Below are positions 6,438 to 12,894 of a stretch of 12,894 nucleotides of DNA, one piece after another. A program made the position numbers and the translations under genes. Within the stretch, counting starts at the first letter, position 1; each line of letters opens with the position of its first letter. The notes beneath the pieces are model-generated. The model ran no database searches, was not told the origin of the DNA, and was given only the letters and a program-made list of their open reading frames with translations. The DNA is taken from contig JAEWSC010000061.1 in the NCBI GenBank assembly GCA_023398575.1, forward strand, positions 1 to 12,894, read 5' to 3'. Origin of the DNA: Bacillota bacterium (GTDB lineage Bacteria; Bacillota; Clostridia; Christensenellales; Aristaeellaceae).

Positions 6438-8387
6438 ATGCAGTTATTTAACGGAAGGCACGGAAATACATTCAGAACGCTTCTTTTGGTGCTGCTGGAC
6501 GTGGTATTGATCAACGCATCCATGATCATGGCACTGCAGTTGCGTTTTGAAATGCAGGATGAGGTTTGGGATCATATTCATAAGTTTTGGAACATTGCGC
6601 CGATTATGACCGGCTTGACCATCGGCAGCTTTTTTGCAGTGCGCCTATATAAAAGCTTATGGCAGTACGCAAGTGTTGATGGCCTTTTGCAGATTGTATT
6701 GGGCACACTGCTGGGCTTAGGTACGACATATCTGGTATCGCTTGTTTCTTATACCATATCTCCTGCGCCGAACCTGTTTTTAATGCCGCGCACCGTATAT
6801 TTGATCCAATGGCTGCTGCTGCTTATCCTGGTTGGTGCTTCGCGCCTGAGCATGCGCCTGGCCATGCAATGGGGCAGGACAGGCTTGCCTTTTTTTCATA
6901 ACCGACGCACAGTCGATTCCCGGGTGATGGTGATCGGAGCAGGTTGGGCTGGAGCGTCGGTAATACGGGAACTGCAGTCTGGACGTTTTGGATTTAGCCG
7001 TGCGGTACTGGCTGTAGATGACGATCCAGCCAAAAAGGGCACGCGAATCAATAGCGTTCCGGTATATCAGGGGACCGATAATGTAGAAATGTTTGCCAAG
7101 CAATTTGAGATTGATGAGATCATTATTGCCATTGCCACGCCGATGGGGCAGATGCGCCCTCTAATTGAGCGTTGCTTGGCCACCAAATGCAAGCTGAAAA
7201 TGGTAACCGCTCTGCAGGACGTGCGAAGTGGCAGGGATGTTTTGTCTCCCGTTCGTGATGTGAACATTGCAGACCTTTTGGGCCGCAGCGAACAGCATTT
7301 GGATATGACCGAGGTCAACACGTATTTTGAGGGCAAATGTGTACTGGTGACCGGCGGCGGCGGGTCCATCGGGTCTGAACTCTGCCGGCAGATTATGTGT
7401 TTTTCTCCCAAAAAGCTGGTGATATACGATATCGGTGAAAACTACATGCACGATCTTTATTACGAGCTTCAGGAAATCTATGGGCCTCTTACGAAAAACA
7501 CGGTGGAGCTTTGTGTAGGTTCCGTACAGGACAAAAGCCGCCTTGACAGTGTCTTTCAAGCGTACAAGCCTGAAATCGTGGTACACGCGGCGGCGCATAA
7601 GCATGTGCCACTGATGGAGGACTGTCCGGAACAGGCTGTGAAAAACAATGTATTTGGTACGTTGAATACGGCGCAGGTATCCATATCTCACGGGGCTCAA
7701 CGGTTTGTGTTAATATCCACTGATAAGGCGGTGAATCCCACCAATGTCATGGGCGCCACGAAGCGTGCTGCGGAAATGGTGATCGAATCACTGCAATGCC
7801 TCGGCAAAACGGAATTCATCGCCGTACGGTTTGGCAATGTACTTGGATCACATGGCAGCGTTGTTCCGTTGTTTGAACGGCAGATTCGCGCCGGCGGCCC
7901 TGTGACACTGACGCACCCTGATATCATTCGCTACTTCATGACCATACCTGAGGCGGCCAGTCTGGTTTTGCAAGCGGCATCTATGGCTAAGGGCGGAGAA
8001 CTGTTTGTTTTGGACATGGGGGAGCCTATGAAAATCCGTGAGTTGGCCGAGCGTATGATTCAACTATATGCAGACCCGTTAGGCCCACCGGTGGAGATTC
8101 GCTATGTGGGTCTTCGGCCCGGCGAGAAGCTGTATGAGGAGCTATTGCGGGATGATGAGAACGTATCCAGAACCGGCAGAGAGAAGATATTTATCGCACG
8201 GCCTGAAGAGTTTTCCTGGGAAATGGTTCAGCAGATGCTGGACAGGCTTCAAATATGCCTGGATACCCATGGGGATATGCGCGCATGCCTGCATGAGCTG
8301 ATTCCATCGTATCAAGACGCTGATGCTGTAAACAGTGCTGTACAGGTAAGGCAGTTGGAAATGGAGAAAAAAGCAGCCTCAGCTTAA
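6438..8387 (+). CDS. Membrane-bound nucleotide-sugar 4,6-dehydratase (FlaA1/WbpM/CapD type)
   Basis: This enzyme family removes water from UDP-GlcNAc (4,6-dehydration) on the way to bacillosamine, FucNAc, QuiNAc and related sugars for capsule, O-antigen-like or glycoprotein glycans. The 649 residues have the long-form layout: four N-terminal membrane helices (about 13-35, 52-70, 84-106, 118-135); a first Rossmann-like domain with VIGAGWAGASV at 165-175; and a C-terminal extended SDR domain with VTGGGGSIGSE (304-314). In place of the usual YxxxK the active site reads MGATK (Met438, Lys442) after STDKAVNPTN (Ser427), the S-M-K triad known for this subfamily. HKHVPLMED and GLRPGEKLYEELL are family signatures. 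The exact sugar is not certain. The ribosome site (AGGAT about ten bases upstream) is weak. No other glycan genes lie in the window; a strong terminator follows. Confidence 0.94.
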   Translation: MQLFNGRHGNTFRTLLLVLLDVVLINASMIMALQLRFEMQDEVWDHIHKFWNIAPIMTGLTIGSFFAVRLYKSLWQYASVDGLLQIVLGTLLGLGTTYLVSLVSYTISPAPNLFLMPRTVYLIQWLLLLILVGASRLSMRLAMQWGRTGLPFFHNRRTVDSRVMVIGAGWAGASVIRELQSGRFGFSRAVLAVDDDPAKKGTRINSVPVYQGTDNVEMFAKQFEIDEIIIAIATPMGQMRPLIERCLATKCKLKMVTALQDVRSGRDVLSPVRDVNIADLLGRSEQHLDMTEVNTYFEGKCVLVTGGGGSIGSELCRQIMCFSPKKLVIYDIGENYMHDLYYELQEIYGPLTKNTVELCVGSVQDKSRLDSVFQAYKPEIVVHAAAHKHVPLMEDCPEQAVKNNVFGTLNTAQVSISHGAQRFVLISTDKAVNPTNVMGATKRAAEMVIESLQCLGKTEFIAVRFGNVLGSHGSVVPLFERQIRAGGPVTLTHPDIIRYFMTIPEAASLVLQAASMAKGGELFVLDMGEPMKIRELAERMIQLYADPLGPPVEIRYVGLRPGEKLYEELLRDDENVSRTGREKIFIARPEEFSWEMVQQMLDRLQICLDTHGDMRACLHELIPSYQDADAVNSAVQVRQLEMEKKAASA

Positions 8388-8430
8388 CAATGTAAAGAAT
8401 CCAACATGCTTGAAATATAGTAAGCGAAAG

Positions 8431-8472
8431 CATTGAAAAAGCGTGGTATATTCAGCCCACGCTTTTTCAATG
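8431..8472. terminator. Strong, probably bidirectional intrinsic terminator
   Basis: A perfect 16-bp stem: CATTGAAAAAGCGTGG (8431-8446) pairs with CCACGCTTTTTCAATG (8457-8472), with a 10-nt loop. GC-rich core followed by TTTTT holds on both strands because of the A/T tract symmetry. It lies between the convergent dehydratase gene (ends 8387) and the DUF1801 gene (ends 8514) and can serve both. Confidence 0.9.
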
Positions 8473-8513
8473 TAACACTATGTGCTTCGACTAACGTAAC
8501 GTATCAGTTGGCC

Positions 8514-8897
8514 TTATTTATTTGCTTTTTCAGCAGCCCATGCTTCATTTTCCGCCATACGGTATTTTGTGATCGTTTGTATCAGTTCGATAGGCAAGGG
8601 CTTTGCATAGGGGAATTGGATTGCGCCTTTGGATGTCTTGTACTCCGTAAGCTCTGCAGCAAAATGCTCCACACCGCTGGCGCCGGGATAGATGCCTAAA
8701 TGACTCTTGTTGCCGGCAAAGTGTATGAGATTTCCGTAATGATAGAACGTGGGCATCTGCCAGCTTATTTTCTCTGTTGCCAATGGTGCTGCCTCGTGTA
8801 TCGCCTTACGCACCGTCTGCATGATAGCTTGAATCTCGGGCGAAAACTGGGCGATGTATTCATCGATGTTTTTGGGGGAAGCTTGACTGTTTTCCAT
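8514..8897 (-). CDS. YdhG/YjbR-like DUF1801 domain protein
   Basis: A small cytoplasmic protein of 127 residues, normal for the family. The signatures are IDEYIAQFSPEIQAIMQTVRKAI, the ATEKISWQMPTFYHYGN stretch, HLGIYPGASGVEHF, and GAIQFPYAKPLPIELI near the end. DUF1801 members include B. subtilis YdhG, proposed as an iron chaperone because of a frataxin-like fold. That role is not firmly shown for the family, and no metal site can be confirmed here. The start is ATG 8897: AGGAGG (8910-8905) is seven bases away. Two upstream ATGs (8903 and 8930) sit within one base of, or before, that site. It follows the AraC-type gene by 20 bp on the same strand and is probably cotranscribed with it. No functional link to sugar use is evident. 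Confidence 0.9.
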   Translation of the reverse strand: MENSQASPKNIDEYIAQFSPEIQAIMQTVRKAIHEAAPLATEKISWQMPTFYHYGNLIHFAGNKSHLGIYPGASGVEHFAAELTEYKTSKGAIQFPYAKPLPIELIQTITKYRMAENEAWAAEKANK

Positions 8898-8917
8898 GGT
8901 CATTCCTCCTGCATTCG

Positions 8918-9688
8918 TTAATCTTTCCACTTTTGCTTTAATCTAAAATAGGTCGAATAGTTATCAAAACCGGCCTTGTAGGCAGCTTCTGCCGCAGGCG
9001 TGCCCATGGCACGCAAGTGCTCTGCATAGACGATGCGCTTTTGCCGTACATATTCCATGACAGACCTGCCTGTAGCTTTGGTAAAGATGCGGTTGATTTG
9101 ATTCTTGCTCATGAAAAATTGCTGTGAAAGCATATCCAGCGTTATTTTATTTGCAAAGTTTGTATTAATGTGCTCAATAATTTTTTGGGGAAGAGTTAGG
9201 TCAACTGCCGCCTCCTCAGGAGGACGGTATGCGTTGAATGTATTTAAGATTTGGCACAACATGGCCACAAGTCTGGCGTTGACAGATATTGCAGAAAGCT
9301 CCTCGGGGTATTCATAGCATGCTTGCAGAGCGTTTAACTCATAATAGATGGAGTCTACATTCTCATAATAGATGACGGAGGCGTGAAATGGGCGCATTAA
9401 CTGTGATCGGATTTTTTCGGGTACCAAGCCCGCGTCAAAATGCAGGGTAAAGCGCTCGTACTTTTCTGCTGTTTTGACACGGCATTCGTGAAACGTACCT
9501 GGGGCCATTAACAGGATGCTATTGGGCTTGGGCTGATAAAGCACGCCGTTTACAAGATAATCTACCGTGCCGCTGATGAAATAATACAGCTCATAAATTG
9601 GATGGCAATGCAGCTTGTAGGATGCAGACACATCGTAGGACGCGCTGTGTGTTGCATTGACATGATCCAAGAAAAACTGCTGCAACAT
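8918..9688 (-). CDS. AraC-family transcriptional regulator with cupin sensor domain
   Basis: A cytoplasmic DNA-binding regulator of 256 residues. The N-terminal part (about 20-100) is a cupin-type ligand pocket: LHCHPIYELYYFISG with His27 and His29, then LLMAPGTFHECR. The C-terminal part (about 165-256) holds two helix-turn-helix units: ITLDMLSQQFFMSKNQINRIFTKATG and the second with AAEAAYKAGFDNYSTYFRLKQKW, the AraC signature. Such proteins usually activate a neighbouring sugar operon when the sugar is bound. It is transcribed away from the isomerase/oxidoreductase genes and has candidate binding repeats in the gap. The ribosome site AAGGGAAGTG precedes ATG 9688. The downstream DUF1801 gene lies 20 bp away. 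The effector cannot be told from sequence. Confidence 0.94.
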   Translation of the reverse strand: MLQQFFLDHVNATHSASYDVSASYKLHCHPIYELYYFISGTVDYLVNGVLYQPKPNSILLMAPGTFHECRVKTAEKYERFTLHFDAGLVPEKIRSQLMRPFHASVIYYENVDSIYYELNALQACYEYPEELSAISVNARLVAMLCQILNTFNAYRPPEEAAVDLTLPQKIIEHINTNFANKITLDMLSQQFFMSKNQINRIFTKATGRSVMEYVRQKRIVYAEHLRAMGTPAAEAAYKAGFDNYSTYFRLKQKWKD

Positions 9689-9717
9689 TAAATCACTTCC
9701 CTTACTTAACTATATCT

Positions 9718-9746
9718 ATTCTACCTTGGAATGGTGCGCAATGCAA
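9718..9746 (-). promoter_or_regulatory. Probable promoter of the AraC-type regulator gene
   Basis: On the minus strand, TTGCAT (9746-9741), 17-bp spacer, TAGAAT (9723-9718), about 30 bp before the ATG. The -35 box matches consensus at only three of six positions and lies inside the left TGCAAT repeat, so binding there would affect the regulator's own transcription. Confidence 0.5.
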
Positions 9747-9778
9747 TATGAACAATGAAAAATGCAATGTACATTGCA
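9740..9778. promoter_or_regulatory. Candidate operator: two AATGCAAT repeats 21 bp apart plus a 16-bp palindrome
   Basis: AATGCAAT occurs at 9740-9747 and 9761-9768, a 21-bp period (two helical turns), the spacing of tandem half-sites used by AraC-family proteins. The right copy is part of a perfect palindrome TGCAATGTACATTGCA (9763-9778), so a third, inverted TGCAAT is present. The site lies in the 136-bp gap between the regulator and the isomerase gene, 47 bp before the latter's ATG. No convincing -35/-10 pair was found for the isomerase gene, which fits activator-dependent transcription. Confidence 0.6.
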
Positions 9779-9824
9779 CGAAAAACATCGTAAACTTTGA
9801 TTAAAACAATGAGGAGATTTATAT

Positions 9825-10586
9825 ATGATTATTGGCGCGCAGTGTTATACCGTTCGTGCTTTCACTCAAACGGAGAGGGATTTCCGGATTGCAATGCAGC
9901 GTATTGCGGATATTGGCTATACTGCTGTTCAACTATCGGCAATTGGCCCTATTGATCCAAAAGTGATTCGCAGCATCTGTGATGAAAATGGTCTTGCTAT
10001 TGTACTTACGCATACCAATCCTGAAAGAATTTTGAATGATGTGGATGCCGTGATCCGCGAGCATGAAATTTTGGGCTGTAAATATATCGGCATTGGCTCT
10101 ATGCCGGACAGGTACCGTAACGCCGATTGGATCGACCGTTTTGCCGCTGATTATTATGAGCCGGCCAAGGCCATGCGCGATGCTGGCAAACTGCTTATGT
10201 ACCACAACCACAATTTCGAGTGGGAGAGGCTGCCATCCGGAAAAATCATGATGGACACTCTTTTAGATACTATGCCTGCAGATTTGATGGGCGTAACCCT
10301 TGATACCTACTGGGTACAGGCAGCCGGCGCAGATATCTGCACTTGGATTGATAAGCTGCAAGACCGTATACCCTGTGTTCATTTTAAGGACATGGCGATC
10401 AAAGGGTTTGAGCAGCGCATGGCTGTGGTCGGTGAGGGCAATATCGATTTTCAAAAGATATTGAAGCAACTCACAAAGTTCGGCACAACAGAGCATATTT
10501 TGGTTGAACAAGACAATTGCTATGGCGACAGCCCCTTTGCGTGTTTAAAGCGCAGCTATGATTATTTGAAAGGGCTGGGATGTTAA
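9825..10586 (+). CDS. Sugar phosphate isomerase/epimerase-like TIM-barrel protein
   Basis: The 253 residues belong to the xylose-isomerase-like/AP-endonuclease-2 TIM-barrel group (IolE/IolI/YcjR-like), metal-dependent cytoplasmic enzymes acting on sugars, inosose or keto-sugars. Visible signature segments are IGAQCYTVR at the start (first strand), LMYHNHNFEW (124-133, with metal-type His/Glu), GVTLDTYWVQAAGAD (Asp160), CVHFKDM (His186), VGEGNIDF, and LVEQD (Glu228), together giving the usual His/Asp/Glu metal set. GAGGAG (9811-9816) precedes ATG 9825. The stop overlaps the start of the next gene by 7 bp, so the two are translationally coupled. Pairing with a Gfo/Idh/MocA oxidoreductase and a sugar-binding protein argues for a carbohydrate pathway; the substrate is unknown. 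Confidence 0.92.
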   Translation: MIIGAQCYTVRAFTQTERDFRIAMQRIADIGYTAVQLSAIGPIDPKVIRSICDENGLAIVLTHTNPERILNDVDAVIREHEILGCKYIGIGSMPDRYRNADWIDRFAADYYEPAKAMRDAGKLLMYHNHNFEWERLPSGKIMMDTLLDTMPADLMGVTLDTYWVQAAGADICTWIDKLQDRIPCVHFKDMAIKGFEQRMAVVGEGNIDFQKILKQLTKFGTTEHILVEQDNCYGDSPFACLKRSYDYLKGLGC

Positions 10587-11752
10587 TCATGGAAAAGATA
10601 AGGCTTGGCATTATCGGCATCGGCAATATCGGCTCTGCGCACTGCTCCCGTATTATGAACGGAGAAACGACGGAAATTACGCTTGCCGCCGTAGCGGACA
10701 GGAGCAGCGCGCGCAGAGAGTGGGCAAAGGCTAATCTGCCGGAGAGTGTTGCTGTATTCGTTGAAGGCAGCGATCTTATCAAAAGCGGCACGTGCGATGC
10801 GGTTGTTGTTGCAACGCCCCATTACCAGCATCCGGCGCTAGCCATTGAAGCTTTTGCGCAAAATCTGCATGTGATGGTTGAAAAGCCTGCGGGCGTATAT
10901 ACCCTGCAGGTAAAGGAAATGATGGCGGAAGCCGAAAAACACCCTGACCTTTCTTTTGGCATGATGTTTAACCAGCGTACCAACTGCTTGTATCGAAAGA
11001 TGCACGAGATGATTCAAAGTGGTGAGATCGGGCAGTTAAAACGCGTATCCTGGTTGATTACCGACTGGTACAGAACCCAGTTTTATTATGATTCTGGTGC
11101 TTGGCGCGCTACGTGGGAAGGTGAAGGCGGCGGCGTACTGCTGAATCAATGCCCCCACCAACTAGACCTTCTGCAATGGCTTTGCGGCATGCCGCAAAAG
11201 GTGACGGCTTTTGTACATGAGGGAAAGTGGCATGACATCGAGGTTGAAGACGATGTGACGGCTTATCTGGAATATGAAAACGGCGCGACAGGCGTTTTTG
11301 TTACCACCACCGCTGACGCCCCAGGCACCAACCGTCTGGAGATCACAGGTACCCTGGGAAAATTGGTCTGCGAAGACAATGAATTGACCTTTGTACAGTT
11401 GGAAGTGGATGAACGCGAGTGGTGTGAGACCTGCAAGGAAGGTTTTGCAAAGCCGCCGTGCCGCAAAGTTCCTGTTGTAATTGATGGAAGTAACCCGCAG
11501 CATGCAGGCATTTTGAATGCCTTTGCGTCTAATATTTTACACGGCACTCCTTTGGTAGCAGATGGCCGGGAAGGTATTAATGGTTTGGCACTTTCCAACG
11601 CGATGCACCTTTCGGGGTGGCTGCATAAGACTGTCGAGTTTCCTCTTGACGAAGAAGTTTTCCTGAGCGAATTAAACAAGCGCCGTGCGACTTCCCGTTT
11701 GAAAACAGGCGAGAGCGTTTACGCCGATGTGAAAGGTACTTACGGAGCATGA
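10580..11752 (+). CDS. Gfo/Idh/MocA family NAD(P)-dependent oxidoreductase
   Basis: Family members oxidise or reduce sugars, inositols or glycosides using NAD(P). The 390 residues include the N-terminal nucleotide fold GIIGIGNIGSAH (GxGxxG at about 13-18), VVVATPHYQHPALA, and MVEKPAG (101-105), whose Lys is the family's catalytic residue. The substrate domain carries GEGGGVLLNQCPHQLDLLQW, with His193 the expected active-site histidine. ATG 10580 overlaps the upstream stop and has GAAAGG (10568-10573) six bases before it. ATG 10589, three codons later, is an alternative and starts with the more usual MEKIRLG. Length is at the longer end of the family (about 330-390). It is coupled to the isomerase-like gene and is followed by a hairpin, then a solute-binding-protein gene. 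Confidence 0.94.
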   Translation: MLIMEKIRLGIIGIGNIGSAHCSRIMNGETTEITLAAVADRSSARREWAKANLPESVAVFVEGSDLIKSGTCDAVVVATPHYQHPALAIEAFAQNLHVMVEKPAGVYTLQVKEMMAEAEKHPDLSFGMMFNQRTNCLYRKMHEMIQSGEIGQLKRVSWLITDWYRTQFYYDSGAWRATWEGEGGGVLLNQCPHQLDLLQWLCGMPQKVTAFVHEGKWHDIEVEDDVTAYLEYENGATGVFVTTTADAPGTNRLEITGTLGKLVCEDNELTFVQLEVDEREWCETCKEGFAKPPCRKVPVVIDGSNPQHAGILNAFASNILHGTPLVADGREGINGLALSNAMHLSGWLHKTVEFPLDEEVFLSELNKRRATSRLKTGESVYADVKGTYGA

Positions 11753-11774
11753 CAAGCGCCTAATCGGCGCTGTC
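11751..11774 (+). other. Hairpin directly after the oxidoreductase stop, without a T-run
   Basis: GACA-A-GCGCC (11751-11760) pairs with GGCGC-TGTC (11766-11774), with one bulged A and a TAATC loop. It overlaps the TGA stop. No T-run follows, so it is not a normal terminator; it could pause RNA polymerase or protect the upstream mRNA end. A second weaker stem, CCGCAGA/TCTGTGG, follows shortly after, around 11782-11804. Confidence 0.5.
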
Positions 11775-11909
11775 GATAGGACCGCAGAAATTTTACTCTG
11801 TGGGATTGTGTTTGCTGTTGCCAAAAAGCAAAAGGGTCGTGTAGTGCCCGCTCAAATTGGCGTTAGCAGATTCGGTTTTTTCTCCACTAGCTAGGCATCG
11901 TTCCCAGAG

Positions 11910-11998
11910 AAAGGAGGAGCATATCATTTCAGGGTATTAGAAGTTAGGAACACAGAATATGGCCCGAAAGAAAAGAAGATAAGGAGTTGTAACAAAAC
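11910..11998 (+). promoter_or_regulatory. Leader of the solute-binding protein gene, with orphan ribosome site and tiny basic ORF
   Basis: A strong ribosome binding sequence AAAGGAGGAG at 11911-11920 has no ATG, GTG or TTG at working distance. A seven-codon ORF, MARKKRR (ATG 11959, TAA 11980-11982), ends inside the sequence ATAAGGAG, so its stop overlaps the ribosome site (AAGGAG 11981-11986) of the next gene. That site is 12 bases from ATG 11999, longer than usual. The remaining part of the gap (11775-11909) shows no clear promoter, cre site or known riboswitch. Confidence 0.4.
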
Positions 11999-12894
11999 AT
12001 GAAAAAGCTACTTTGCTTGCTTCTCTCGCTGGTAATGCTCATTCCTATTGCAGCCGCATCTGCTGAAGGTTTTACCTATCCCATGGATGGCAGCGTCACT
12101 TTGACCTGGTATGCCTCTGAAGGTTTCGGCGGTATTAATGATGCATATGCCAGCCCCATGGATTCGCCCTTCCACAAGGGTCTGAGCGAAATGACTGGCG
12201 TAAACATTGAATGGTCAGTTCCCACCGCCGGCACGAATGCTGGTGAGGCGTTGAATCTGGTGCTTGCCAGCGCAACGCTGCCTGACATTATCTTTGGCAA
12301 TTTGATGACCGACGCAGCTCGCCATATTGAGGAGGGTACGATCCTTGATCTGACTCCTTACATGGAAAAGTGGGCTCCGAACTATTATGCGTTCTTAAAG
12401 AGCAATCCGGCTTATGACAAAGCGATGAAGACGGACGCAGGCCAGTATTACGGCTTTGGCTTCTTCCGCGAAGACGGCGGCTGGAACGACACGTATGAAG
12501 GTCCAGTCATCCGTCAGGATTGGTTGGATGAATGCGGTCTGGAAGCGCCCAAAACCATCTCGGATTGGGATAACGTAATCAAGGTTTTCCACGACAAGTA
12601 TGGCGCGACTTTCTCCTTTGCTTGGGATCCCCGCTTCCGTGACAGCGGCATCGCCGGTGCTTTCGGCGCCCATGGCATGGCTGGTCAGGCCGGCAGTGCC
12701 TACCGCTATTATATTGATGACAACGGCAAGGTTCAGTTCGACATGGCTCAGGAAAACTGGTTGAATTACATGCTCAAGCTCAATGAGTGGTGGGCAGCCG
12801 GCCTGATCGACCAGGACGTGTTTGCTACCAAGGACACCGAAGCCAAAACCAAGGCTCTGAACGGCGTTATGGGTATTTCCTATACCTCTATGGG
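11999..12894 (+). CDS. Extracellular solute-binding protein of an ABC sugar importer (3' truncated)
   Basis: The frame is open to the right edge, giving 298 codons; full members are about 500 residues. The start MKKLLCLLLSLVMLIPIAAA is a signal peptide with likely type I cleavage after ASA (about residue 22). No lipobox Cys is visible at the expected place. After it come VTLTWYASEGF and the ligand-domain segments TGVNIEWSVPTAG, LASATLPDIIFGN, EEGTILDLTPYMEKWAPNYYAFL, VIRQDWLDECGLEAPKTISDW, LNEWWAAGLIDQD and KALNGVMGI. Together these match the LplA/YtcQ/YesO type of oligosaccharide-binding proteins (extracellular solute-binding family 1). Codon choice is strongly biased to GGC, AAG, GAC and ATC, unlike its neighbours, suggesting high expression. 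Permease genes are expected beyond the window. The substrate is unknown. Confidence 0.92.
   Translation, partial: MKKLLCLLLSLVMLIPIAAASAEGFTYPMDGSVTLTWYASEGFGGINDAYASPMDSPFHKGLSEMTGVNIEWSVPTAGTNAGEALNLVLASATLPDIIFGNLMTDAARHIEEGTILDLTPYMEKWAPNYYAFLKSNPAYDKAMKTDAGQYYGFGFFREDGGWNDTYEGPVIRQDWLDECGLEAPKTISDWDNVIKVFHDKYGATFSFAWDPRFRDSGIAGAFGAHGMAGQAGSAYRYYIDDNGKVQFDMAQENWLNYMLKLNEWWAAGLIDQDVFATKDTEAKTKALNGVMGISYTSM

Noticed and set aside
7161..7700. 179-residue minus-strand ORF
   Set aside because: It is a shadow of the dehydratase gene with no recognisable domain.
8431..8472. 16-bp perfect inverted repeat as an operator or mobile-element end
   Set aside because: Its place between convergent gene ends and the GC core with T tract on both strands fit a bidirectional terminator; no target duplication or transposase is nearby.
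12395..12673. 92-residue minus-strand ORF near the right edge
   Set aside because: It is antisense to the solute-binding protein gene, which has a signal peptide, clear family motifs and consistent codon usage.
1..12894. CRISPR arrays, insertion sequences, prophage or toxin-antitoxin genes
   Set aside because: Reading through the window showed no regular spaced repeats, transposase or integrase motifs, or small paired toxin-antitoxin-like genes.

Overview
The window looks like a chromosomal segment of a low-to-medium GC Firmicute, probably a Clostridia-type anaerobe. The basis is the strong AGGAGG-type ribosome binding sites, canonical TATAAT promoter boxes, T-rich intrinsic terminators, the clostridial style of the genes, and a tmRNA tag ending in ...FAA. 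It carries about ten genes plus one stable RNA. No insertion sequence, prophage, CRISPR array or tRNA gene was seen. The species cannot be named from the sequence alone.

Left part (1-2720): the 3' end of an unrecognised gene and its terminator come first, followed by the trans-translation pair ssrA (tmRNA) and smpB, both on the minus strand. smpB is divergent from proA (glutamate-5-semialdehyde dehydrogenase, proline synthesis). In the 114-123 bp between them, two near-consensus sigma-70/SigA-type promoters point in opposite directions and share one palindromic -35 hexamer (TTGCAA). proA has no proB beside it.

Middle (2737-8472): a minus-strand run of three genes. The first is a large membrane protein with a cytoplasmic zinc ribbon and an extracytoplasmic beta-rich region. 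The second is a TauE/SafE-type permease and the third a SAM-dependent methyltransferase. Divergent from this run is a 649-residue FlaA1/WbpM/CapD-type nucleotide-sugar 4,6-dehydratase for surface polysaccharide or glycan synthesis, closed by a 16-bp perfect hairpin terminator that can act in both directions.

Right part (8514-12894): a sugar-use locus. An AraC-type regulator and a YdhG/DUF1801 protein run leftward. A sugar-phosphate isomerase/epimerase-like TIM barrel and an overlapping Gfo/Idh/MocA oxidoreductase run rightward, followed after about 246 bp by the start of an extracellular solute-binding protein of an ABC sugar importer, cut by the window edge. The regulator/isomerase intergenic region has TGCAAT repeats 21 bp apart and a 16-bp palindrome, a plausible operator that also covers the regulator's own -35 box. 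The likely scheme is import of a glycoside or oligosaccharide, then redox and isomerase processing, under control of the AraC-type protein.

I did not find a clear new defence or mobile system. The most noteworthy points are the exactly shared -35 box, the AraC-site layout, the unusual zinc-ribbon membrane protein, and the leader of the solute-binding protein gene.
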